Shown: positions 1-8,740, counted from the stretch's first letter. The stretch: DNA of 64,000 nt from Streptomyces bluensis (GCF_014650715.1 NZ_BMVM01000001.1:496001-560000), one strand, 5' to 3'. Numbers and translations: made by a program. Notes: a model not told the origin generated them from the sequence alone.

Positions 1-1132
1 GGTGGACACCGCTGCCCGCGAGCAGCGGCAGCGCCACACCGGCGGCGGTGACGACGGCCACGGTCGCCGAGCCGAGAGCCACCCGGAGGATGGCCGCGAT
101 CAGCCAGGCCAGGATGATCGGCGAGATGGACCAGCCCTCGGTCGTGTCCTTGATGTAGTCGGAGATCCCGCCTTCGACGAGGACGTTCTTGAAGGCTCCG
201 CCCGCGCCGATCACCAGCAGGATCATCGCCATCGCCTGGGCGGCTTCCTTGCAGGAGGTGCTGACCTCCGTCAGGCTCCGGCCGATGCGCGGACCGAAGG
301 CCCAGATCGCGACGAGCAGCGTGAGCAGCAGGGCGATCGGCGCGGACCCGATGAAGGCGACGAAGTGGAGCAGCGGGTTCGAGGCGGAGGTGGACAGGTC
401 GGTCACCGCGGCCCCGGCGATCAGCACCACGGGCAGCAGGGCCACCCCCAGGGACCAGCCGATGCCGGGCATCTCCTCGTCCTCGAAGACGCGCTCGCTG
501 ACCAGGCCCTTGGGGATGGAGGGGTTCATCGCCCGGACGAAGGGGATGCGCGGCCACAGCAGGGCGACGAGCGCACCGATCGGGACGGCGATGAACAGGC
601 CGTAGAACAGGGTCAGTCCGACGGAGGCGTGGAAGGTCGCGGCCACCGCGGTCGGGCCCGGGTGGGGCGGCAGGAAGCTGTGCATGGTGGACAGGGCGAT
701 CGACATGGGGAGCCCCACCCACAGCAGGTTCGACCGGGTGACCCGTACGAGGGTGAACGCGACGGGGACGATGATGACGAAGGCGACCTCGTAGAACATG
801 GTCACGCCGATGACCATGGCGGTCACCACCATGGCGACCTGGACCCAGCGCGGGCCACAGATGCCGAGGATCTTGTCGGCGATCCGCTGGGCGGCACCGG
901 AGTCCCCCATCACCCGGCCGACCATGGCGCCGAGCCCGATGGTGAGCATGGTGTCGCCGATCTGGCTTCCGATGCCCTCGGAGAGGACCTCCGGTATGTC
1001 CTCAAGGCCTATCCCCTGGACCACCGCGACGCCCACGGCCACGAGGAGGAGTGCGGCGAAACCATTGAGTTTGAGCTTCGTCATCAGGACGAGCAGGATC
1101 AGGACACTGATCCCCACAACGACGAGCGGCAT
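1..1132 (-). CDS. GntP-family gluconate/aldarate:H+ symporter, C-terminus beyond window
   Basis: Inner-membrane permease of the gluconate (GntP) family, expected to import gluconate or related sugar acids with protons. About 377 codons are visible. The N-terminus reads MPLVVVGISVLILLVLMTKLKLNGF and is followed by alternating hydrophobic helices. The family-typical stretch with SFLPPHPGPTA near residue 165 is present. A full family member is about 450 residues, so roughly 70 are missing at the window edge. The start is supported by AAAGGAG about nine bases upstream (1142-1148). It lies 80 bases downstream of the KdgD gene and is probably co-transcribed with it, which suggests an aldarate such as glucarate or galactarate as substrate rather than gluconate. 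That substrate assignment is inference. Confidence 0.88.
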   Translation of the reverse strand, partial: MPLVVVGISVLILLVLMTKLKLNGFAALLLVAVGVAVVQGIGLEDIPEVLSEGIGSQIGDTMLTIGLGAMVGRVMGDSGAAQRIADKILGICGPRWVQVAMVVTAMVIGVTMFYEVAFVIIVPVAFTLVRVTRSNLLWVGLPMSIALSTMHSFLPPHPGPTAVAATFHASVGLTLFYGLFIAVPIGALVALLWPRIPFVRAMNPSIPKGLVSERVFEDEEMPGIGWSLGVALLPVVLIAGAAVTDLSTSASNPLLHFVAFIGSAPIALLLTLLVAIWAFGPRIGRSLTEVSTSCKEAAQAMAMILLVIGAGGAFKNVLVEGGISDYIKDTTEGWSISPIILAWLIAAILRVALGSATVAVVTAAGVALPLLAGSGVH

Positions 1133-1212
1133 GTGTCAGTTCTCCTTTGAACTGGCGGTGTGCTGGTGCGTGCGTGAACCGCCTCGGGGGTACGGCGAGG
1201 GGACTGAAAAGG

Positions 1213-2151
1213 TCAGCGGCCGGCGCCGACGAGTCCCAGACCGTGGTCGAGCAGCTTCGTCAGCTCGGCGAGGTCGTCCGGGCCCGGGTCCGTGAGCGGT
1301 GCGCGCACCGGGCCGACGGGCAGGCCACGCAACCGGGCGGCGGCCTTGACGAGGGAGACGGCGTAGCCGGGGACCCTGTCGCGCAGTTCGACGAGCGGGA
1401 TGTAGAAGCCGCTCAGCAGTTCGTCCATCCGGGCGGTGTCGTCCGCCTGGAACGCGCCGAAGAAGGCCCGCGCGATCTCCGGGGCGAAGGCGTGGACGGC
1501 CGACGAGTACGCGGGGACCCCGACGGCGGCGTACGCACGCGCCTGGATCTCCGCCGTCGCGGCCCCGTTGAAGAACAGGAAGCCCTCGGGTGCCGCGAGC
1601 GTCAGCCGCTGGAGGCGGTCGAGGTCGCTGTGCCCGTCCTTCAGCCCGATGACGGTGGGGATCTCCGCGATACGGCGCAGTCCGTCGGCGGTGAAGGAGA
1701 CCTGGTCGCGCTGGTAGGCGATCAGGGGCAGCCGGGTGCCGGCGGCGATCCGGCGCACCTGCTCCACCAGCCCGTCCTGCGGGGCCCGCACCAGGTAGTG
1801 CGGCAGCACGAGTGCCGCGTCGGCACCCGACTCCTCGGCGATGCGCGCGAACCGCAGTGCCTGCGCCCAGCCGTACCCGATGCCCGCGACGACGGGGACG
1901 CGCCCGTCGGTCACCCGCACCGCGGCCGTGACGACCTGGCGGTACTCGTCCTCGTCCAGAGCCGTGAACTCCCCGGTGCCGCAGGCGGGGAAGACCGCTC
2001 CCGGACCGGCGTCCAGCTGGAGGGTGAGGTAGGCGCGGTAGGCGTCCAGGTCCAGGCCCCCGTCCTCGCGGAAGCTGGTGAGGGGGAAGGACAGGACGCC
2101 CCGCGCCATGCTGTGGCTCAGGCGCCCGACGACACCGGCAGTTTCCACCAT
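1213..2151 (-). CDS. kdgD: 5-dehydro-4-deoxyglucarate dehydratase (KdgD)
   Basis: Predicted cytosolic class I aldolase-fold enzyme of the DapA/NAL superfamily. It dehydrates and decarboxylates 5-dehydro-4-deoxyglucarate to 2-oxoglutarate semialdehyde, a step of glucarate/galactarate catabolism. It is 312 residues, as expected. Visible motifs are FPACGTGEF near residue 40, YQRD for the catalytic tyrosine, and VIGLKDGH for the Schiff-base lysine. An in-frame ATG at 2178 would add nine residues. I prefer 2151 because GGAG sits five bases before it, and because the 2178 codon lies inside the inverted repeat at 2176-2200. It is the first gene of an operon with the GntP permease. Confidence 0.9.
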   Translation of the reverse strand: MVETAGVVGRLSHSMARGVLSFPLTSFREDGGLDLDAYRAYLTLQLDAGPGAVFPACGTGEFTALDEDEYRQVVTAAVRVTDGRVPVVAGIGYGWAQALRFARIAEESGADAALVLPHYLVRAPQDGLVEQVRRIAAGTRLPLIAYQRDQVSFTADGLRRIAEIPTVIGLKDGHSDLDRLQRLTLAAPEGFLFFNGAATAEIQARAYAAVGVPAYSSAVHAFAPEIARAFFGAFQADDTARMDELLSGFYIPLVELRDRVPGYAVSLVKAAARLRGLPVGPVRAPLTDPGPDDLAELTKLLDHGLGLVGAGR

Positions 2152-2175
2152 GTTCACTCCATTGACTGGGGTCCC

Positions 2176-2200
2176 CATATGAAGACATCGTCTACATATG
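2176..2200. promoter_or_regulatory. 11-bp inverted repeat, probable operator of kdgD-gntP
   Basis: CATATGAAGAC, three bases, then GTCTACATATG. The arms match at 10 of 11 positions. It lies 25 bases upstream of the preferred kdgD start, where a GntR- or IclR-type repressor would block transcription. No regulator gene of that type is adjacent in the window. Confidence 0.6.
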
Positions 2201-2472
2201 AGGACGGAGGCTAGGTCTGCGGACGCGGCCAGGTCAATGGGTGTGCAGGTATTGGATCGCGATCCGGCGACGCGAAAGGCCGGCCGCGGGACGCGGGGCG
2301 GGCAGCGCAGGTGGCCCGGCGCCCCCTCGGCGCCGACAGATCGTCCAGGTGGCGTGAGCGAAGCAGACAGCAGGCCCCTCACCACTGCTACGGCGAAGAT
2401 CACGGGCGCCGCGAATGGAGTACGCCGATCAGGGTGACACCGAGCTTGCGGGCGGTTCCAGCACGCCGTTGC
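2201..2472. other. Intergenic, no gene recognised
   Basis: Upstream region of the kdgD operon, with no frame showing Streptomyces codon bias. A perfect 12-base palindrome (GGATCGCGATCC) occurs at 2254-2265, which may be chance at this base composition. It should contain the kdgD promoter. Confidence 0.4.
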
Positions 2473-2640
2473 GGACTTCATTGCCCGCGAGAAGGTGCGT
2501 GACGGACGTCACCGGCAGCCTGGATAGACCACCGCCGTCTGGAACGCTGGACTACAGGAAACTGCCGCCCGAGGCGTGCGCGAATCGGCAACAACGCTGC
2601 GCGGAATGACAAGGCCCGGTGCTGTTCCCCTCGGCATCCT
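2473..2640 (+). pseudogene. Collapsed duplicate of the AraC-family gene at 3630-4631
   Basis: Three blocks match the intact AraC locus in order. 2473-2505 matches its upstream flank (about 3510-3542). 2506-2549 matches about 4400-4444, inside the HTH coding region. 2550-2640 matches about 4571-4661, the last codons, the TGA and the downstream flank. The material between the blocks (about 850 bp and 126 bp in the intact copy) is missing. The block carrying the helix-turn-helix end reads GSLD then stop. It is therefore a non-functional remnant of a locus duplication, with internal deletions at short junctions. Confidence 0.85.
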
Positions 2641-2924
2641 GGATGTCGAAATTCCGAACAACCCCTTAGCCCCCGTCCTCGAACCTATCCAGCTGAGACG
2701 GGGCGTGGCGCAGGCCGGTCCCGTCGGAGGATGTGAACTGTCGGTGAGGTAGGTCCTCGGGGGTGGGCACGGGTGTGACGCGCACTTCTGTGTGACGGTA
2801 CCTCAGGTCCAAGCGCTAATTGCAGCTACGGGCAAGCATTCTGCAAGGGAAAGCTCTAGGACTTCCATGTCCTCTGAGATTTCCCCGCCAGTGAGTCGAA
2901 ATCATCGGAGATCAGGGGGAAAAT

Positions 2925-3320
2925 ATGCAGCTTCGTCATTTGATGACAGGCGCGGCGGTCAGTGCGGTCATTGCCGGCGGTGTTATCACCGCCCCAGCAC
3001 AAGCAACCTCAGCAGGTGCAGCCACTTCATGCACCGTTACCGCTGCCGTTCCGACCTATTCTAGCCCGCGGGTCTACGGCACCGGCTACCTGCGCTGCAG
3101 TTCTGCGTCCGCCGCCGAGATTCATGTGCAGGTCTACATGGACGGCGTACCCGCCAGCAGCGGCACGAGCAAGTACGGCGAGAATGTCTCGTACCTTGCC
3201 GACACTGCAGCCGTCAACAACATCTCAGGTAACCAGCAGTGGTGCACGCTCGTCCGCGCGTTCTGGGATGACGGATCTGCTGGCGACACCGACTACACCT
3301 GTGAGACCAGCGCCTGGTGA
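2925..3320 (+). CDS. Small secreted protein with four cysteines, function unknown
   Basis: 131 residues. Residues 1-27 form a clear Sec signal peptide (LRH, a hydrophobic core, then TAPAQATSAGA). The mature part of about 100 residues contains four cysteines that could form two disulfides, plus many Ser, Ala, Tyr and Trp; it ends in TSAW. AGGGGGA lies four bases before the ATG. Local base composition upstream is poorer in G/C than the surroundings. It lies between the collapsed AraC copy and the intact AraC gene and is closed by the terminator at 3384-3410. I do not recognise a family. It could be a secreted inhibitor or surface-associated protein, but nothing decides this. Confidence 0.75.
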   Translation: MQLRHLMTGAAVSAVIAGGVITAPAQATSAGAATSCTVTAAVPTYSSPRVYGTGYLRCSSASAAEIHVQVYMDGVPASSGTSKYGENVSYLADTAAVNNISGNQQWCTLVRAFWDDGSAGDTDYTCETSAW

Positions 3321-3383
3321 GCGCAGACATCACGTTCACGGATCGGAGGGCAGTCGGATTCGACTGGCAGAACCTGTCCGTGT

Positions 3384-3410
3384 GGGCCCCGAGGCGTTGC
3401 TTCGGGGCCC
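3384..3410 (+). terminator. Stem-loop terminator after the small secreted protein gene
   Basis: GGGCCCCGA (3384-3392), a nine-base loop, then TCGGGGCCC (3402-3410). The arms pair perfectly and are followed by GTCTTTGTG. Confidence 0.75.
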
Positions 3411-3629
3411 GTCTTTGTGTTCGAGGGTCGGGTGCCGCACCGACGACGCCATGGCGCAGAACCCCTGTGCCATGAACGTGTTTCTAAAGCTCGACGCGTC
3501 TTGATCTTGGGACTTCGTTGCCCGCGAGACGGTGCGTGGCGGCATATGTGACCGAAGTGCTGCTGGACTGCGTACGTCCCCCCATGTCACGTTCGAAGCC
3601 GCAGGGAAACCGGCTACGGGGGGCTGGAA

Positions 3630-4631
3630 ATGCTGGTGACGGAGTTCAGCACGGAGGTCGTGGCGGCGCCGGAGCGGTTCGTGCTGTTCGAAGAAAACAC
3701 AGCAGAGTCGCACATACCCACTCGGCAGCGCAGCAACGACCGGGAGGACTTCCGTGCCAAGGTGCGTGTCGTGGACTTGGGGGAGTTACAGGTGTCCGCG
3801 CTGTCCTTCCCACATCTGGAGATCGCGCGGACAGCGAAGATGATCCGGCACTCCGACCCCGAGGTGTACATGATCAGTTACATGCTCGGTGCCGAGGGGT
3901 CTTTTTCTCAGGCCGGGAGCGACACGACGTTCCATGCGGGCGACCTCATGGTGCTGGACAGCAGTCATCCCTTCGATGCTCACCGACATCCTCTTCAGGA
4001 CAGCTGGTCGCAACTGATTGTGCAGCTTCCTCACAAGCTCCTGCCCCTGCCGGAGAAGAGGGTGAGGGGCTTGCTCGCTGTCCCGATCAGCGGGCGCAGC
4101 GGCATGGGCGGGGTGTTTGCGCGCTGGCTGTCCGACCTCAACGCACGCGCCGGCGAGTTCACCCGAGCCGACATCCCCACCCTCACCTCAGTCACCCTGG
4201 ACCTCCTGGCCTCCGTCATCGCCCGCTGCCTTGAGGCTGACGATGCGCTGAGCCCGGAGGCCCGCCGCAGCGCCCTGCGGGTCCAGATCAACGCGTTCAT
4301 CGAGCAGCACCTCGCCGACCCTGACATGACTCCCCAGACGATCGCGGACGCCCACCACATCTCCCTGCGCCATCTCCAGCAGCTGCTCACCGAGGACGAC
4401 ACGTCACCGGCAGCCTGGATACGCCACCGCCGTCTGGAACGCTGCCGCCTCGACCTGGCCAACCCCCACCTGAACACCCGCCCCATCCAGACCATCGCCG
4501 AACGCTGGGGCTTCACCAACCCCACCCACTTCAGCCGCCTCTTCCGAACCACCTACGGGATCCCGCCACGGGACTACAGAAACCTCCCGTCCAAGGCGTG
4601 CGCGAATCGGCAACCACCCTGCGCGGAATGA
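3630..4631 (+). CDS. AraC-family transcriptional regulator with a TTA codon
   Basis: 333-residue cytosolic regulator. Residues about 40-210 form an AraC-binding-like cupin region (EVYMISYMLGAEGSF, HAGDLMVLDSS). Residues about 220-320 form the double helix-turn-helix, with AWIRHRRLERCRLDL and the second helix WGFTNPTHFSRLFRTTYGIPPRDYR. Codon 53 is TTA (3786-3788), the rare leucine codon read by bldA tRNA, so translation probably depends on developmental stage. A remnant copy lies at 2473-2640. Its neighbours are a small secreted protein upstream and two secreted EEP-fold proteins downstream, which are its likely targets by position only. Confidence 0.88.
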   Translation: MLVTEFSTEVVAAPERFVLFEENTAESHIPTRQRSNDREDFRAKVRVVDLGELQVSALSFPHLEIARTAKMIRHSDPEVYMISYMLGAEGSFSQAGSDTTFHAGDLMVLDSSHPFDAHRHPLQDSWSQLIVQLPHKLLPLPEKRVRGLLAVPISGRSGMGGVFARWLSDLNARAGEFTRADIPTLTSVTLDLLASVIARCLEADDALSPEARRSALRVQINAFIEQHLADPDMTPQTIADAHHISLRHLQQLLTEDDTSPAAWIRHRRLERCRLDLANPHLNTRPIQTIAERWGFTNPTHFSRLFRTTYGIPPRDYRNLPSKACANRQPPCAE

Positions 4632-4749
4632 CAAGGCCGAGCGCTCTCGCCCTCGGCATCCTCGTGACTGCACCACTCAGGCACCGTGGGGCACGCAGCG
4701 GCCCGGACCAACCGGGTTATCGGAGGCCCCCAGAGACGAGGAGTAAACG

Positions 4750-5592
4750 ATGCGAGTCGGGCTTCTGACGCGCCGTGGCGCAGTCCTGGCGACGGTCCTG
4801 GCCCTCTGCGCGGGCGTGCCGGCGGCGGCATCGGCCGACCCGGGCCCCGTCGCACCGGCTGCCGCGGCACCGCAGGTGACGGTGATGACGTGGAACGTCT
4901 GGGGCGCTGAAGACGGTGTCCCGTCCGGCTGGCGAAAGGTCCTGAGGAACCAGCGGGCAGACATCATCTCCCTGCAAGAGATATGCAGGAACCAGGCAAT
5001 CACGCTGCAACGGCAGCTCAGGTGGGAGGACCACCTCGATTACATGCTCATCTGGCGGGAGACGAACTGGCATCCGTTTGCCTGCGCGGGCGGATACCAG
5101 GGCCAGGCGATACTCACCCGCAAAGCTAAGGTGAGTGTCGTAGCGGGATCGGTCGAACGATACAAGTACAAGAGTTCCGACTCGCAGAAACGAGGCTATG
5201 TCGCGCTCACGGCCGATATCGCCGGACAGAAGGTTCGCGTCCTGAACACCCACCCGTGGAATGACACGCCCGCGTGGGAGAAGCCCACGAGCAACATTAA
5301 TGAACTGGTCGACCTTTCGAAGTCCTGGCCCGGCCGACAGATCCTGACAGGTGACTTCAACGCTGTCCCGAAAATGATGAAGCCCCTCTACCGCGAGGGT
5401 TTCCGGGACGCCGCGGACCCGGCCCCCGACCCCTGGGCACATCCCGGCCGACCGACGTACAAGAACATGAAGCTGGACTACATCCTCTACCGGGGCGGCC
5501 CCGAAACCGTGGGACGGACGAAGGTCCTCTACAGTCCCTCGTCGGATCACCGCCTGGTCCTGGCCACGTTCCGTCTCTCCGGGAATCCGTGA
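4750..5592 (+). CDS. Secreted endonuclease/exonuclease/phosphatase-family protein (copy 1)
   Basis: 280 residues with a Sec signal peptide ending around ASADP (about residue 30). EEP-fold catalytic motifs run in order: TWNVWG near 48 (metal-binding Asn), LQEIC near 76 (metal-binding Glu), LNTHPW near 171, TGDFNAVP near 202 (Asp/Asn), LDYILY near 240 and SSDHRLV near 263 (catalytic Asp-His). All are intact, so a phosphodiesterase acting outside the cell on nucleic acid, inositol phosphate or sphingomyelin-type substrates is expected. GAGGAG precedes the ATG at proper spacing. It is paralogous to the next gene, with the same motif order. Confidence 0.85.
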   Translation: MRVGLLTRRGAVLATVLALCAGVPAAASADPGPVAPAAAAPQVTVMTWNVWGAEDGVPSGWRKVLRNQRADIISLQEICRNQAITLQRQLRWEDHLDYMLIWRETNWHPFACAGGYQGQAILTRKAKVSVVAGSVERYKYKSSDSQKRGYVALTADIAGQKVRVLNTHPWNDTPAWEKPTSNINELVDLSKSWPGRQILTGDFNAVPKMMKPLYREGFRDAADPAPDPWAHPGRPTYKNMKLDYILYRGGPETVGRTKVLYSPSSDHRLVLATFRLSGNP

Positions 5593-5599
5593 GATTGCA

Positions 5600-5642
5600 G
5601 CACGAATCACCCTGCTGGTCATTCCTCCGGTGGCATTCGTGC
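5600..5642 (+). terminator. Hairpin after the first EEP gene
   Basis: GCACGAAT (5600-5607) pairs exactly with ATTCGTGC (5635-5642), and an inner CACC/GGTG extends the stem. It starts eight bases after the stop codon. There is no U-run, which is usual for terminators in this group. Confidence 0.55.
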
Positions 5643-5834
5643 GGCCGTTCCCGAACCGCGTACCGGACGGATGCCACGACCCGACTCACAGTTGCTTCGG
5701 CCGTTTTGTTTGACGGGCTGCGGTCGGGCTGGCGCAGCATCAGGCGCCCGCGCAGGGCGCTCATCGCAGACCCTTCAACGAAAATGGGGTGTCATGTCTC
5801 TTCGCACACGACTGTCCACGCAACGGGGGGAAAC

Positions 5835-6746
5835 GTGAGTAGGACGAGCAGCACAGCACGCACAGCATGGCGCGCCACGAAGGTGGGGCTGATCGGGTCG
5901 ATGGCGGTGGTGGCGGGGCTTATGACGCCCGCGTACGCCGGACCTGCGGACGGCGAACCCACGGCCGCCGAGGTACCCCTGAAGCCAATCCCCAACCGGT
6001 TCATGACGTGGAACACGAATGGGCAGGACCTCGGTACGCCGAAGGCGATCGCGGAACAGATCAAGCACTTCCTTCCGCAGGTGGCAGCGTTGCAGGAATC
6101 CTGTCTGAACGAGGTGCGTGAGGCCGTTCGGCAGCTCAACGAAGCGGGACTCAAGTACGAGTACCGGAGCGGACTGGCCGCCCTGAACGGCGGGTGCCCG
6201 GGCCGGCTGGGCACCGCGATCGTGTACTCCAAGGGCACCACGGTCAGGGCGCACAACAAGAAGGGTTACAGCGAGGACGAGGGATGGCTGGAGGCGCGTG
6301 GCATGCAGTCCTTCACCACGAAGCTTGACGGCCAGTGGGTCCGGGTGTTCAACACGCACCTCAGCGCACCGGGCCACGAACACGAAGAACTGAGGAAGTT
6401 GCAGGCTGGAGAACTGGTGACCGCCACACGACCGCACCCTCGCGCACTCGTTCTCGGTGACTTCAACACCCGGCCGCACGTCACAAAAGTCATGGCCCCG
6501 ATCTGGCAGGCCGGATTCAAGGACGTCGACCAGTTCTGCGGACCGGTCAAGGATCCCCGGTGCACCAAGACCCTCCCGAGGACCGGGCCTGGGTTCCCCA
6601 CCGAGGCGGCCAAGTTCGACTACATCCTCGGCCGGGGCGTGAACTTCCGTAGCTGCAGGCTGCATACGCCCACTAAAGACCACCGAGTCGTGGTCAGCGA
6701 TCTCACTGTGGCCGATGTTCCCCGGCCGGTGTGCACCGTGACCTGA
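5835..6746 (+). CDS. Secreted endonuclease/exonuclease/phosphatase-family protein (copy 2)
   Basis: 303 residues from the GTG at 5835, which has GGGGGG four bases upstream. Earlier in-frame ATGs lack a binding site and would bury the signal peptide. A Sec signal spans about residues 1-35 (LIGSMAVVAGLMTPAYAGP). Catalytic motifs are complete: TWNTNG, LQESC, FNTHLS, LGDFNTRP, FDYILG and TKDHRVV. It probably arose by tandem duplication with the gene at 4750-5592, though the two have diverged considerably. Substrate unknown. Directly downstream lies the broken recombinase gene. Confidence 0.85.
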   Translation: MSRTSSTARTAWRATKVGLIGSMAVVAGLMTPAYAGPADGEPTAAEVPLKPIPNRFMTWNTNGQDLGTPKAIAEQIKHFLPQVAALQESCLNEVREAVRQLNEAGLKYEYRSGLAALNGGCPGRLGTAIVYSKGTTVRAHNKKGYSEDEGWLEARGMQSFTTKLDGQWVRVFNTHLSAPGHEHEELRKLQAGELVTATRPHPRALVLGDFNTRPHVTKVMAPIWQAGFKDVDQFCGPVKDPRCTKTLPRTGPGFPTEAAKFDYILGRGVNFRSCRLHTPTKDHRVVVSDLTVADVPRPVCTVT

Positions 6747-6769
6747 TGGAGGCGGACGGGGCAGGGCGG

Positions 6770-7132
6770 CCGGGTCTCCCGCCCACTCGGCCGGCGGGCT
6801 CCACGACGAGCGCTCCACCGCCAGGGCACGCTGTAGTCGCAGGTACTGGTGCAGCCGGGCGAGTAGCCCGTACGTCGTCCACGTGGTGCGGGACTTGCGG
6901 CCCTTGGCGACCCCGGGCGGCACCGGCAGCCAAATCGGCAGCTCGGTCGAGCGGGGCGGCAACGTTGGCACCTCACACTCAAGCAGGTACGTGAAGTCCT
7001 GCCGCCGCAGCCCGCTGGACAGGACGAAGCCGCCCACGGCTGAGTTGCGCGCAGTCGTCCGGCCCCGGTAGGCGCCGTCTTCGGTGCCGTCCGGGCGCAG
7101 CCCGCCCAGTCCCTTCAGGAACAGGTCCTCAA
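6770..7132 (-). pseudogene. Tyrosine recombinase/integrase, C-terminal fragment
   Basis: Reading from 7129 downwards gives EDLFLKGLGGLRPDG, ARNSAVGGFVLSSGLRRQDF and GRKSRTTWTTYG. This is the start of the catalytic domain of a Streptomyces phage-type integrase, including the first catalytic Arg region (SGLRRQDFTYLL). It continues the N-terminal fragment at 9606-10149 in the same orientation after removal of the element between them. The frame decays near 6780, so the HxxR and Tyr of the active site are lost. The gene was therefore inactivated at both the insertion point and the 3' end. Confidence 0.8.
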
Positions 7133-7143
7133 CTTGTTCTTTA
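7133..7143. repeat. Left terminal inverted repeat of the element
   Basis: CTTGTTCTTTA; it pairs with 9595-9605 with one mismatch and is directly preceded by the target copy CAA. Confidence 0.55.
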
Positions 7144-8640
7144 TGGTCTGAGTCGGTTTCGTTCCATAATGCTCTCGGGTCGTTTCACGGTCTTACCCAC
7201 GTCGTAGCGGGTGGCGGGCCGTCGGTTCTTCGAGCCAAGTGGCCTTCCAGGTCCGGGAGTTGAGGATATCGGTGCTTGGGCCGGACAGTGCAGGTGCGGG
7301 CGGAGGTTCCTAAACCCCCGGCGGACTCGGGCTGGGGTGAGCCGACCGGGTTCGGCGGGCTTCTCCCACGGCCGCCGCAAGTCGGCGGCGGCCTCGCGCA
7401 GGAGGCGGATCTGGGTGTGGGCTGCGATGATCAGCCAGGTCCAGCGCTCGCCGGCCGCAGGGGTTCGCAGCTTTGGACGGGTCCACCCGAGGGTCTGTTT
7501 CATCAGCCTGAAGAGATGCTCGATGTCGAACCTCCTCAGGAACGCCTGCCAGCGCACGTCGACCTCCTCGCTGGTCAGGCCGGTGGCGGACGACCACAGC
7601 CAGAGCGGGAGCGGGTCGCCTCCGTTGGGCAGGCGGTCGACCTGGAGGCGGATCAGCGTGCCTTCGATGATGGGGAGTTCGCCGGCGTGGTCGACCCATG
7701 CGGAGCGGGTGGTCAGGCGGGGGTGGATGCGGTCCCGGGCCATCGCGCGGGCGGTGCCGTACCGGTCGGTGACCTGCACGGTTGCCGCGTCCGGCCCACC
7801 CCAGGTGTCCGGCTTGGCGAAGCGGAACTCCTTGCCGTGCTTCGGCGGCCGCCCGCCCTGGGGATAGGCCAGGGCGTACTCCTTGAGCGTAGGCATCGGC
7901 CGTCGCATGACGCGGTCGGAGCGCATCCGTCCCAGTACCTCGACCGGGAGGCCGGTAAGGAGGTGGGCCATGCGCGGGGCGTCGTAGCCGGCGTCGAAGA
8001 CGATGAGGATGTCGCGGTCGCCGACATGCCAGCGGCCCATCTCGATCAGGTCCTCGACCTCACGGCGGAGCTGGGCGGCAGTGACCTCGGCGACGTCGTC
8101 TTCGGGTCCGAGACGGACGGCGTCCAGGAGCTTGCACCAGGAAGTCCGGCCCGATTCGAGGGCGGCGACGAAGGAGTATGGCCAGCCGGGGACGAATTGA
8201 TCCGAGGACCGTCCGCTGCGGCCATAGACGTGGCAGAACAAGCGGTCCGCGCTGGTCGGAGCGTCGGGGCGCAGCCAGTTGCTGACGTCGACCGCCAGGA
8301 CCAGGCGGCCGTCAGCGGCCCGCGGCATCGGCAGACCGGCCAGCACCTGCCGCAGCCGGGGCACGTTCACACTCCCGTGGTTCAGTGCCTCGTACATCGC
8401 GCCGTGCCCGCGCCGGTGCTCGGCCACCAGCGTGAGGTCCACCGGCGAGGTCACCGGACCGTCCACGCACAGCAACGCGTCGACGAGGTCGAACAGTTCG
8501 TCCTCGCGCGCGGTCAGGCAGTCGAATAAGTCTTCCCGGAAGCGTGACGCTTGCGTGAACGCTTCTCCGGGACCGGCGTCAGGCAGCAGACTCACCCTCA
8601 CGGCCTTCGTCTTGATCGGTGCACCTTGGTCGGAGCACAT
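7141..8640 (-). CDS. DDE-type transposase (IS701-like)
   Basis: 499 residues. The protein resembles the large Streptomyces transposases that contain a DDE nuclease of the IS701/IS4-like group. VLAVDVSNWLRP near residue 117 carries the first Asp, DILIVFDAGYDAPRM near 208 the second, and FRRFDIEHLFRLMKQTLGW near 369 the Glu in the conserved EHLFR context. A basic C-terminal tail follows. The frame is intact, so the enzyme may be active. The start is uncertain: ATG at 8640 is the first possibility, and GTG codons a few residues downstream are alternatives. Its stop lies at the very left end of the element. Confidence 0.85.
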   Translation of the reverse strand: MCSDQGAPIKTKAVRVSLLPDAGPGEAFTQASRFREDLFDCLTAREDELFDLVDALLCVDGPVTSPVDLTLVAEHRRGHGAMYEALNHGSVNVPRLRQVLAGLPMPRAADGRLVLAVDVSNWLRPDAPTSADRLFCHVYGRSGRSSDQFVPGWPYSFVAALESGRTSWCKLLDAVRLGPEDDVAEVTAAQLRREVEDLIEMGRWHVGDRDILIVFDAGYDAPRMAHLLTGLPVEVLGRMRSDRVMRRPMPTLKEYALAYPQGGRPPKHGKEFRFAKPDTWGGPDAATVQVTDRYGTARAMARDRIHPRLTTRSAWVDHAGELPIIEGTLIRLQVDRLPNGGDPLPLWLWSSATGLTSEEVDVRWQAFLRRFDIEHLFRLMKQTLGWTRPKLRTPAAGERWTWLIIAAHTQIRLLREAAADLRRPWEKPAEPGRLTPARVRRGFRNLRPHLHCPAQAPISSTPGPGRPLGSKNRRPATRYDVGKTVKRPESIMERNRLRP

Positions 8641-8740
8641 GATCAGACGAAGGCCGCTTCAATGTCCGGCGAATGCCCAGGTGAGTGATCCAGTTCGAGA
8701 TGTCGTTCGACGCCGGGAGCCAGGCACGGGCGCTGATGCC

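Noticed and set aside
2..1150. 382-codon plus-strand open frame at the left edge
   Set aside because: Antisense to the GntP permease; composition (Asp/Gly/His/Gln-rich) is that of a shadow.
2152..2178. Upstream ATG for kdgD
   Set aside because: It lacks a ribosome binding site and lies inside the inverted-repeat operator; the ATG at 2151 has GGAG at good distance.
2254..2265. Perfect 12-base palindrome GGATCGCGATCC
   Set aside because: Isolated, not next to a promoter element; chance is plausible in GC-rich DNA.
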